A DNA stretch of 64,000 nucleotides. Origin: Sympetrum striolatum (Eukaryota; Arthropoda; Insecta; Odonata; Libellulidae). Below, piece after piece: positions 35,351 through 46,198 of the stretch. The position numbers and the translations under genes were made by a program. Within the stretch, counting starts at the first letter, position 1. Each line of letters starts with the position of its first letter. Under the pieces are notes generated by a model. It was not told the DNA's origin. It was given only the letters and a program-made list of their open reading frames with translations, and did no database searches. Location of the stretch: NCBI GenBank assembly GCA_947579665.1, contig OX388343.1:91368254-91432253 (forward strand). Direction: 5' to 3'.

Positions 35351-38300
35351 AGGCTCGATCACTTTAATTCCCGAGCTTATACCTTTACAGCATTGCATTT
35401 TCAACTATGAAATTCAAAAATGTTTACGTCTTTAGAAAGGGTTATGGAAAATATTTATTTTTCTATCCTCCATCAAACCCAATGTACTGAGGCATTCTAG
35501 AAAACTAAACATAATGAACTAGTATTTTTTTTCAACTAAACGAAAGAAAAATTATATTGAGTGGATTGAAAAAACGAAAGGATTCATCTTCGGAGTAAAT
35601 ATGGAACAAAATCAAAGGGGAAAGAAGTAACGAAAAAATTGATAGAATAGAAAGATCCACTTCAAAACAGAATTGTGATTGATGTGTATTGGATTTTTTC
35701 CAGATCCTGTTCATTCGTAAAAAACACGAGATACAGGAAAAATATTATATCTCCTGTAGAATCAATTTTCAATCGCATTCAATATCGGCTTCCGAGTAAA
35801 CCACATTATACGTATTTCCGGCGAGATTGCTATCTTACTCTATTCTAGGGATGAAAACGCAGAAAAGTTTTTATTCCAAATCAGGTAAAAACAAGTTTTT
35901 TAAAGAATATAAACTACAAAATATGGTATGCTTAAATGTAATATATCATAATTATATATTATTTTATATCATAATTATACACTTTACTATATTATCATGT
36001 ATTAATATAGTAAAGCTGTTTCATGTATGTTCGCCAACAAAAGAATGATAATACATCCAACAATTAAGATCACCGTTATCAACAGCTCATAAATTTCATT
36101 TCCTTCAATATTTAAACAATCGTTGAAATAGAGAAAATCGAGTTAAATATTGGTACGATTTCTTTTGTTCATAATCTATTGGGTTATTTCGATACTCTCA
36201 CTTCCTCATATATTTTGAACATGATGTAATTAAAATGCGATCATAGGAAAGATTAACATTAGCAAGTTTGAGAACAGTGGAATAGGTCCTAGGCAAACAC
36301 TAACATTTATACAAACTCTTCGTGGAATATATTGCATGATTACCGAATCATACGCTATGTTATCTGAATATCCAATTTATGTTTCGTCAAATCACATAAA
36401 TGATTTGATTAGATTGATTGAATTAACTGATATTAAATCGAAATCACTTCGCTTGATTTTCTATGAAAACTCACCGAGAAATAATTGATTTTTTTACGCA
36501 GTAATCAGTATTGATAGTAAATCTCCTTGGATTTCCTGTATCCTTCCGGATGTTTCGCAACACACCGCATTGATAAGCGATTGCAATAATGTGGGGGAAT
36601 GGTAAATAAAATGTTCCTGGTGAAGTAATCGAGAATGTGGATGAAAACGGTTGGCACTTTATCCACAAAAATATGTAAAAAAATGAATAATCGTTGCATT
36701 CCATATGATGGATTACTATGAAAACTCCTACATGGAATACTATTCAATGTAAATGTCATATATACGAAAAATACTTATATATACTCCAACGATACTTTAA
36801 TTGACCATTAAATGTTTATTACAAGAGATATACTCTATCCAACGTCATGATGGCACCAAGGGATTCTTATGGCCCAAAGCATTTCTTATGGGAGAATCGG
36901 CCGCGCAGTTGCAACATTTGCATGAAAATTGAAAGTTGAACAAAATCATATTACAATAGTTTCATCAATCGGTAAAAATAATATTTAGCAGCACAGTACA
37001 GTTAAATCATGGTTATAAACTATTATGTTCGAAGGAAAAATATAAATATGTTACTGTCGAGAAATTTTGGAAATGGCCGCGACTTTACTTAAGCCGATGT
37101 ATTTGCGTCCACCTTTCACGAAAAACGGTCGTTTTTGGTATCAAACTCTGCCTTGTTACATCTACTTTCCACCATTGTAAATAGTTTTGCTGTTAAAAAG
37201 ATTAGAGACAAATGTCTTGCAGAAATATAAGTGAATGCCGAAAATTTTCGGCAAAATGCAATGAAAAATGTAGTCGGCTAAGAAGTTTCGTTCTATTTCC
37301 TTGAGAAAAAAGTTTTATTCTCCTAATTTTGTTCTTCGGCTATTCTCGGTTTCTTCGAATACACGTAATAAGAAATCGACTGTGGATAAAGATTATCGAT
37401 GGATTTTCAAAAGGTTAAACATCGAAAAACATCGTAATATTGCCAATCAGCAGGCTATCAATCGACCGGTTCACTTACGTCTCTTGACAGCGAGGGACAC
37501 TTTGAACTGCAGAAAATGCAGAGTCTGGCGCAACATCATGTACATCGATAGGAGAAATTGGCGCACGACTCTTAATCACCTCTAACTTTAGAAGGCGTCC
37601 TTGTAAAACAATCGACGTGCGCTCAAGTAATTGGGCGCACGTTCCTTGGGATGGGTCGGTCAATTTAGCGTCATTTAATCTTCCTTAACATCCTCGCAAG
37701 TGAACGGATGCTGACGGCTGGAGTTGAAGAAATGAAAGATCTGCCGCAAATGGAATAGCTATGATCTTCACAATCATCAGCCAACTCTAGCAAATCAGCA
37801 TTAGCATTGGAAAAATCCTTGGCCTAAATGCTGAGAATGTATTCTTCAACAGATAAATCTCGATAGATTCGCATATTAAAAGTCTCATCAAATCAATTAT
37901 GTAAATGGAAGAGCTAAAATTTGATTATGACTAAATAATCTGATTCCGTATCAAATTACCTTCTAAAGCTGTTGTATCATTAGCCCAAGTTATATTAAAA
38001 ATGAATGTAAATCTATCAACAATTTACCAGTTGACGTGGAATCTAAAGTTTTTTAATTACATGACACGGCAGTTTTATCAATTTGGTGGCTTTACTACAT
38101 TTCTACGAATATTTATGACCATCTCAAAAATTTCAATCACGAAATAACCGAGTAATTCAGAGGCGAATAAGTCATTGATTTTCAGAACTACACATGTATT
38201 ACGCAAGACTCGAGCTTATGAGTATGGAATAAATAACCTCTCCGGTCGCCTTAACAGTATACATATTGATCACTTAAGAACCATGCAGTGAAATTAGACT

Positions 38301-38999
38301 ATTTAAGCCTTGAAGAATTGCAAAAATATCATTTGATGATGATATCCAGGGCGTACACGCATTAAGAAGTTCGATTTCTCAAAAGGAGACATTAGGGTCA
38401 CATATAAATATTACATATGATATTTTCAACAAGAACTTGATTCAGGTACTGTTTCTTGGCCAAAGAAAATGAAACTCTTATGATAATAATGCCAAATTGA
38501 CTGCAATGAAAGCCAAATGTCTGCTTTACTTTAATCATAAAGCTTAATGATCGACAAATTTGTCGTTTCTTGACTCTGATCAATAAAGCAGCTCATATAA
38601 ATATCAATGTGTTAAATCAATTCAGCTAATGAGTTTAGATAATCAATCAAAACCAAAAACTATAATAAATACTAATTACATTAAGAGCAATACTAAAATT
38701 TTGAAGAAGAGTACAGTATGGCACATTGCAAGTAATGCCACTGGGGATAAAAGACGGAGCATACATCTACCGTACATAACTTCCTATCCCAAAACCAAGC
38801 TCAAAACGTCAATTTTTAGCAAATACGTAATTAGAAATTACTAATGTTTTCCTTGGATAATACATGATTATTTCAACTCTCATTATTTTTACATGTATGA
38901 TCTTTCACGCTGCGATATTCATATTGCTCTCGTTGATATTCTAGTCCCGTTATGCACCTGACTAATGTTTGGATTCAAACTGGAATGGTTGGCAACCCT
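35351..38999. other. AT-rich stretch with no supportable gene
   Basis: A perfect 13-bp inverted repeat lies at 35,982-36,015. A GC-raised patch at about 37,440-37,760 has overlapping frames on both strands; on the minus strand there is a possible 28-nt exon (CTGCAG acceptor, GAC|GTAAGT donor near 37,475), too weak to call. Confidence 0.4.
35982..36015. repeat. Perfect 13-bp inverted repeat with an 8-nt loop
   Basis: CTTTACTATATTA (35,982-35,994) is repeated in inverse orientation at 36,003-36,015 around the loop TCATGTAT. The arms are AT-rich, and the hairpin sits in a patch of repeated ATATCATAATTATA sequence. It may be a chance product of low complexity or a remnant of a foldback element. 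Confidence 0.7.
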
Positions 39000-39180
39000 G
39001 ACTGTGGAGCGGACATTGGTACTTGGTGAACCGATGGGACTCCAAGATGACCTTTATAATGTCGGGAGGGAGATTACGAGAGTGGAGGCACGCATGAGCG
39101 GACCTCTGCAGTGATAAGAGTAGGGCCGATCACCGAAGGGTCGGGGGTCGATGCCCCGAGATACTGCAATTGCACAACGA
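39000..39180 (+). repeat. tRNA-derived SINE fragment with an intact T-arm
   Basis: Within a GC-rich segment, CGGGG (39,142-39,146), a 7-nt loop GTCGATG and CCCCG (39,154-39,158) form a perfect 5-bp tRNA T-arm whose loop is close to the canonical TTCGANN. The preceding GGGCCGATCACCGAAGGGT fits the variable and anticodon side of a SINE head. The left flank contains GGTTGGCAACCCTG at about 38,984-38,997, which looks like a hAT-type terminus in reverse. Element borders are unclear. Confidence 0.4.
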
Positions 39181-42100
39181 TCGCACAATGGAGCTTCAAA
39201 GGAGGGGAGTCACGCTAAACGTCCGTAGGAAAGAAGGTCATCTCGTCTTTTTTAGGCTGTTTCTAATCTCGCTCCATCCACGGCTTCTGTTAATAACGAG
39301 GCGGCGGAAATACGCTCTTATTTTTATCGCGGATCAACGGCTTTTGAGTCGACGACGTTTTGTAATGTGATTTGAAAGAGTGGTGGTTTATGTTTCCCAC
39401 TCTTGAGCTGAGAGTTTGTGAGATAAATAGATCATGGACCAGAATAGTGTATTCATGAACTTGCTCTTTATTCCCGTACTTCGAGAATAAATGCACCCTC
39501 ATGCCAATTTCAAGTACTTCTTTAAGAATCGGAGAGTTTCAAAAGCCTTTTCCGTGTAACTGCTTTCCGAATAAATTTAGAGAATATCATCGTAAATGGA
39601 TGAAGAATATAATGCAGGTCCCTAAATAACTGCAGGTACTATGTTGCATGAATGTATTGTAAGTAAATATTAAGCGAGGCTGATACTAGCTGGTCCCCCC
39701 TTTCACAAAAATGATGCCAAAATCAGTTTAACAATTGTACATGACTCAGTTAAAATAAGTGACCGATTAAATTAACTATGGAGCAAGATGTAGATTTGCA
39801 GGTAAACTATAACCAAAACTGGAGAAGCGAAACACGTGCAAAACCTGATATTATAGATTGAGGTTGAATCGTTAAATATTTGAATCATTACAAAAAAATA
39901 TATCAATCATCTGTAAAAGAATAAAAGAATAGCATTATTGTAACTACTAATACAAGTTCATTTCCAATGAGACCTTTTTTGATGTCAGTATAGTAAGTGA
40001 GCAAAATCTCCTGTTATTCATCCTTCATTTACTATAAGTTTTCTCTTCTGCTTTGTTGACTACGTTCATTAAAATAAGTACGATACAATTAATGGAATAG
40101 AAAATCTAACGCAGCGTAATGGATCATCTACATATAAAACTGCAAAAGATCCATGAGGTTCCAAGGAATCCAAAAGGTCACATCTATTTCTTATAATTTA
40201 TAAGAATTACACTCAATATATTTATTTATCTGTAGCTATCGGTGGAATATAAACCTTTGGTGCTTTCGCAGCGCAGTATGGAATTAGTTACGATCCAAGG
40301 AGCCCTTATCCTCAATTTATTGCTTCTGCGAAACCCAAGGAAATTCTTTATTCATAATGAGTTACAGTTTAAGTCATTGTGGAGTTTATTTCGTTACCTT
40401 TCTCCATTTAATGCATATATATGGTCGTATTTCTTTTAGAAACACGGTTTTGCTCAAAAATGGATACGTTCACACCTCATCGTTCGCTACGCATTGAGTT
40501 TGCTAATTACTTAATCATCGTGTCGGAATTTCATTATCTTCAAATGCTTACGTTAAGACTGAGAAATGAGAGTTGTGTAATTCCCCTTCCTCCACTCGCA
40601 AAAGTAACTGTTTGGGCATAATTGCACATCCTTTTTATTTTTCCCCCCTCTCCCGGAACGAGATTAACAAATTTTCCAAAACGTCAACTTTAATCTCCCT
40701 CCAACAACTGTGGACGGAAAAAACTAATGAGGAGGATGTTATAAGTTCTTAAGACCCTTTTCCTGCTTCCCCTCGGCTTTCTCTTCCTCTCAGAGCACAT
40801 GTGCACCAAATGGAGTGCTCGCTGTAATACTTTCAATCTCTAAACGAAGACTCGCCCATAATTTGATCCTTGATCTGCCAGCAGTTATTAATTTATTAAC
40901 ACATGCGACGATTCAATGGAATACAGAGCATTCAAGAGCATTTAGATATTAATCATGTCCCCATATTTTTTTCAATAATAATTACTAAAGAATCCCTCAA
41001 TATTAATTGTTATTTTTATAGGAAAATTTCTATGTTATTCGATTTATCGGCATTTATTGTTTTTTTTCCGAGTGCTTAAGTGTATTGCTTTGAATTGTGT
41101 ACAAACATTTGCGACGCAATTCTTAGGAGATAAGTCATATACGTCGATTTATGATGCTATATCGCTTCTAATCATTAGTCAGCGATTAAAATGCCTATCT
41201 ATGACGTCCGTTTGCGACGAATATTTAACCTTAGGACATCTGTTTATAAAAATAACCACATCAGAGAGTCATCGTTCATTTAAGTCCGTCCAGGTTTTTA
41301 ATTTTCAATACAAATGTAAATCCAAGAATAAATTATTAAAATTTAAATTGAAAAGGTCACAGAGGGAAAACTATACTCTTCTCATAAAATTATGTTGCTC
41401 AGAAATGTGAATCGTGTACCGAGAAAATTCTGAAATGAAGTTGAAAGTTGAATTTTCTTTGTGTTGTACAAATTTTCAAAAATGAAAGCTAACACGCAGC
41501 GAATTAATGAAAGTCAGTGAGATTGGAAATATTATGAGGTTGTATCCAAAAATCTTTTCCCGGAAAAAATAAATGTCATCAATTATAATATCATATTAAA
41601 ACTCTAAATCCGATAAATAAGAGAGTGACACAAGTTGCTCCTTGACAAGGGGTCTGTTCCATACAATTCCAATTATCTGGTTTGTTGTCATTTGTTTTAT
41701 TAATGGATAATACAGATCACGTGGAACCTTTCATTCGGTACAGACTATAATATGAAGATATAAGAATATCGTAGTTCATATAATCTAATTCATTAAAAGG
41801 CTATTTTTTAGCTTATTTTCGGTGTTTTTAATGTAACAGTGCTCCAGTCAGCCCATTACTTCGTCATCTGTGATTAATTTATATTTAAAATAACACCCCG
41901 TAAAGAGAATATCTCGAGCGATTCACCGAATATGTCTATAGAAATAACTTCGATCAAAATAAAAATAATCATAGCTACCAAAGAGATGCAATGGTATGTA
42001 ATTGGCAGCAGTAAAATTTATTCCTTCCAGAAGAGATTAATTTATTGTTCTCAGATCTCCAATAGAAGGAAACAGCTTGAAGAATTCAGATTGGGCAACT

Positions 42101-43924
42101 CCATTGTGAATAACAAAATCTATTAATTTATTCTTTATCTTCCTTCCTCTTACTATGTACGAAGGATTCTACCTCGTTGCACCTTCCGTAAGCTTCACAG
42201 GTGATAAAAACTGAATACCGGTTCAATCTAGTGCTCCAATAGGAGATCAAATAACCGAGTTTTCTTCCCTGTCACCACCTTAATGGCGAACTTCCTAAAT
42301 GATTCACATGTTGACCTTAACGAACTTTTTCCATTCACTCGATTCATGGCAGTACCTCACGTGAAAGGCCACCTAGAATAATAACAACGACTCTATTTTC
42401 GCATGACTCAACACTCCGCACGTAAATCCTCACTCAGATTGTTTTTTCTTCGGTCTGATTCATGAGATTGAGCGAAAGGAATCTTTTGTTATTTTAGCTG
42501 ATGGTCTCGCAAACGAACAAAAGGCTGCTTATGAACATTTCAGAAAAGATCGGGAGCACTACCGGTCAATGAGATGACAGACTCTACCATTGTTATTTTA
42601 CCCATTTTTCTTACAATATTTTTATTTATGACGAAAATCACAAAAATGTACATTTAAGAATACCTGTTAGATATGATATCAATAACTTCATTAAATAATA
42701 TTATTAACTTTAATCATGAATAGTTTAGCTTCATCTTGATGAATAATAATTATTCGTAAATATTTATTTTTATTGTAAACGTAGCTTCTGAAAATTATTC
42801 TGTGAAAAATAATGCAAAATGATACAGCAAAAAGAGAAGGAGATGCTGAGTTATTTTACGTTTAACTCTTTAGACAGATCCTAGCCAAACCTAAAGGTTT
42901 ATATGTTATATATGATATTTTATGCAATATCAATTGTATTGAGTATAATTCATTTTTCTCAAAATCAAATTATATTAATCAAAACAGAAAGATTGCTCCT
43001 CATATTTAGAATCACATTTTTAGGTAATTTTCTCAATCTGTATTCATGGCATTAAAACATTGCTATACAATACCTCACTTTGCATTTTTCTTTAGTTAGC
43101 CCACGATGTCAATTCTGACAAGCTACTCTCGACTTAAAATCAAATAATTCAATACCATAATTTCCTTTCATAATCAAGTTTGAATGAAAAATCATCCGAT
43201 GCACATATCTCCTACTTGGTTTCCCACATAATCATTTGACATCTCAATTGAAAGCCTTTCATATTTTAAAAAGGGTTTAATTAAAATTTTTTTACATACA
43301 AATTCCAACCGGCACTTTTTACGCACTATTACGTGATGTGAAAAACAGAATGTTGTAATCGAGGAAAAGAATGCGAGAGAAATCGATTATCGTCTTTCCC
43401 ACCTAATCATTCCTTCCCGGAAATCGCAAAGTAAATACGAGAGTGACTCAACTCTTTTCCTTATCTATAGCACTCCTCCGCCAAAATTATGGCATCCTCG
43501 AAATTATATCTCTCTTAATATCTCAATCTTTTCATTTCCTCTTTTTAAAAGTGGAAGAGTAAGTTCCCGAGGGGAAATAACGGCAGCTATACATAGAAAG
43601 TGAAAGGGCGTTACCTGCAAGGAATGAAGGGATTTAGTGCAGAGAGGTGTAAAACAAATTGGCATTTTAAAGGCCTCTAAAAAGAATTGTACCCTCAAAG
43701 TTCACGTGAAAGAGAATTCTGCAATTTAAGAAACTGCGAAGGAGAAAATAAAATGTTGAAAATTGGGGTAAAACCAAAAATTAAAAACAGAACTTTGGTA
43801 GTAGCGTAATAATAATATAGATCGCAAATGAACCAAATTTATAATAACTTAGCAGAATTAAGAAATAACAATTGAAATTTAACTGCATTATGAAATCATT
43901 CCAAAGGACCTTTCTTTAATTAGA
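39181..43924. other. Mostly AT-rich non-coding stretch
   Basis: GC-raised patches lie at about 40,440-40,860 and 42,130-42,600. A 117-codon plus frame (41,057-41,410) has no recognised domain and lies in AT-rich DNA. Nothing is supportable as a gene. Confidence 0.45.
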
Positions 43925-44080
43925 TATGGTAGCGCGTCCATATCTTGCAGCCCGAGTTCGATCTCGGTAGTACCTCTATTTTCCCACTAAGGGTTGAAGG
44001 GCATCCGGCCGAAAATATCGATATCAAATCCAAGCTCATTTCCTTAACTATCCTCATCACTATAAGAATCAGCCAATTCC
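43925..44080 (+). mobile_element. tRNA-derived SINE with an RTE-like 3' tail
   Basis: The head has an A-box-like ATGGTAGCGCGTCC (from 43,926) and the B-box-like CGAGTTCGATCTCGG (43,953-43,967), about 27 nt apart. This is shorter than in a full tRNA, so part of the anticodon region is deleted. Downstream is GAAGGGCATCCGGCCG (43,996-44,011), and then CAAATCCAAGCTCATTTCC. I recognise that block from memory as the 3' region shared by many animal SINEs and RTE-clade LINEs. This fits a SINE mobilised by an RTE-type partner. No target duplication was identified. Confidence 0.6.
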
Positions 44081-45280
44081 ATAATGGATAAGAAGAAGGA
44101 GCCTAAGGATTTTTGATAAGGGAAATTTTTAAAACCACTTGAGAGTAAACAAGCATCAACTGTATTATCAGTTATCAAATTACTTTCTGTCTAACCAAAA
44201 TATGAGATCGTGACCTTTAAATATAATATTTTGGCTAATGTGGAGGCGCACAAAATCTCTGCACTGTGAGCCAATGAACTGCATCTCAAAGATTTTAAAT
44301 ACCACTTTGTGGTTAATTTTCTACAATTCAGATCATTATTAGTTTAATGATCTATTCCATTGCTTTAAAATTATGCAAATAAAACATTTCAGGATTTTGG
44401 GAAACACACAACATTTCTGAACAAAAAAAATGATTGCATAGAGAAATAAACTCCAGTAGTAAGTAAAGAGCTAATGACATCAATCCTAAATAACGGGAAT
44501 TTTTAGAATTAATGATATTATACATGAAATTGATTAATAATATACATTAAATCAACGTCTAGTAATTGTCTTTGCATTTCATATAGTCTATCAACGATTG
44601 TTTCTACAGAAAATTCTATTCTTGTATAAGTAAATGTTTACATTCTGTTGCTTGCGTTTCTTTGAGATGCTGTGAGCGTATGCGAGAGTGCAATCAAGTA
44701 CTCTTGTTACAGCGTGGAAGAATTTCAACATGAGAGTATTGCATTATATAAATACAGCATATAAAATAATTTATTCTTAATATGTTTGTACGGGAAACCG
44801 TTTTACAGGGAATGAACTTGACATTGAGGATTTTCAAATATTTATTTAACCATGTTGTTCTTTTGAGTCTGATTTAGGATTGAGCAATTTTTTATAAAAT
44901 AATCAGGAAACTATCATGGTCTAGCTCGGAATCAAACGAATCGAACGACAACCAAATAATAACTCACTCAATTGAATACTGGTACTGGAATAACTTTTGT
45001 AGCATTAAACAATTCCCACCATCTTGTCTGCAAACACTAATATTAGGAGTTCAGATTTTATTTCTATGTATTCCATTGTTTTTTCTTTGCGACGTAATCC
45101 CCGCCACTGAGCATATAACTGAAACTAGGAACGCTATTTCTATTCTATCCATTCTTAGCGTAGCTCGTTCCATTTTAAACGGGCGAAGAAAAAAGGGCAA
45201 AAGAGTGATTCTGAATGTATCAATTTTAAGAAAAATTTGTAATCGTTATTATTTTCAACGAATCCTTCCATCAAAGTGTT
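44081..45280. other. AT-rich non-coding stretch
   Basis: I see nothing supportable between the SINE and the tRNA gene. A 68-codon plus frame runs to 45,282 but lacks any recognisable feature. Confidence 0.5.
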
Positions 45281-45286
45281 AAAAAA
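45281..45286 (-). terminator. Pol III oligo(T) terminator of tRNA-Asp
   Basis: Reading on the minus strand, the tRNA 3' end is followed after three bases by a run of six T residues. This is a standard RNA polymerase III termination signal and supports the tRNA being transcribed. Confidence 0.9.
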
Positions 45287-45289
45287 TTT

Positions 45290-45361
45290 CTCCCCGGCGG
45301 GGAATCGAACCCCGGTCTCCCGCGTGACAGGCGGGGATACTTACCACTATACTACCGAGGA
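45290..45361 (-). tRNA. tRNA-Asp (anticodon GTC)
   Basis: The 72-nt minus-strand sequence folds as a complete intronless cloverleaf. The acceptor stem is TCCTCGG with CCGGGGA (one G-T wobble), and the discriminator base is G, as usual for tRNA-Asp. The D-arm contains AGTATAGTGGTAAGTAT. The anticodon stem is CCCGC/GCGGG with loop CTGTCAC, anticodon GTC at 45,326-45,328. The T-arm is CGGGG-TTCGATT-CCCCG. A- and B-boxes fit the Pol III internal promoter. It agrees closely with insect tRNA-Asp as I recall it, including one D-loop difference (GGTAAG where GGTTAG is common). It is the only clearly intact functional gene in the window and stands alone, not in a cluster. Confidence 0.97.
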
Positions 45362-46162
45362 ACTGAATGATGAACATGCAAAATAAATTTTAAGTTTATA
45401 AGTTAATAAAATATCATGATAAGTTATGTTTTGGATACAATAGTTGACGCTATTCATTTTTAATAGTAAAATTATAGGTTTTTAGAGATCTTTCAAAACC
45501 ATGCAAAATTTTAACAAGTGAAAAAGAGCATCTGAAATTTCGTCAGTAGTTAGGATTTAATCTTATAACCAGTTATCTTAGTGATTAGTATTCTAAATGT
45601 TATCATGTTCAAATTTCAAATAAGAACCGTATAGAATGCACAATAGAATGACTAAACTAAACATTAAATTAAATCATAGAATTGAAAAACTATATTCGGT
45701 GATGTAGTATCTCTGGTCCAGATAACACTAATCATTTAAGTGGATGGTAATATTGCCATTAACCCATTGCGAGAGGTGATCGGAAAATCAATTGAATTTA
45801 AGTGTAATGTATGGATTACCAGCTGAGGCAGACTTAAATATACAGCCCCATTCAACCCGTCGAGTGCTGTATACTTATTCTCACGATGGAGTAATGACAT
45901 CCTGTGAAAGGGCTGCTGGATGCATAAATGCAAGGTGTGGTTAAAAGAGGATCTGCAGAATGGAGTACACGTCATTATGAGGCGACCATTGACAAGGATT
46001 TGACCTTCGTTGAAAAGGGGCTGAAGCGTGGGGGAGACGCTCCATGAAAAAATAAACAGAAGTCATGTCAATTGCCCTCTGTCTGTTTGCCACAGATGTT
46101 CAATTAAAGGGCGGCTGCATTCACCTTCGTCCCTTCCTCCTTCGCTTCTCCTTTCTGCACAG
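45362..46162. other. Flank of the tRNA gene, GC-raised at its right end
   Basis: The first 370 bases upstream of the tRNA gene are AT-rich. From about 45,735 composition rises. The last 60 bases form a strong pyrimidine tract ending in CTGCACAG, the acceptor of the candidate microexon. Confidence 0.4.
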
Positions 46163-46198
46163 GCGTGCGATCCACAGAGACCCTAAGTACACGATGAG
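46163..46198 (+). CDS. Candidate 36-nt microexon
   Basis: A long pyrimidine tract (CTTCCTCCTTCGCTTCTCC and on) ends in the acceptor GCACAG at 46,162. Thirty-six bases later is the donor GAG|GTAAAT at 46,199. Only one forward frame is open through the exon (second position; it reads RAIHRDPKYTM); the other two contain stops. At 36 nt it keeps frame when skipped or included. It is not compatible in phase with the open frame of the 9,037-9,120 exon, so the two cannot be directly joined in that frame. The protein is not recognised. This could be a chance splice-site pair. Confidence 0.28.

Noticed and set aside
37475..37510. Possible 28-nt minus-strand exon (CTGCAG acceptor, GTAAGT donor)
   Set aside because: It is too short, lacks partner exons, and has a weak donor exon-side context.
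41057..41410. 117-codon plus-strand frame
   Set aside because: It lies in AT-rich DNA with no domain or splice context. The length is unusual but not decisive.
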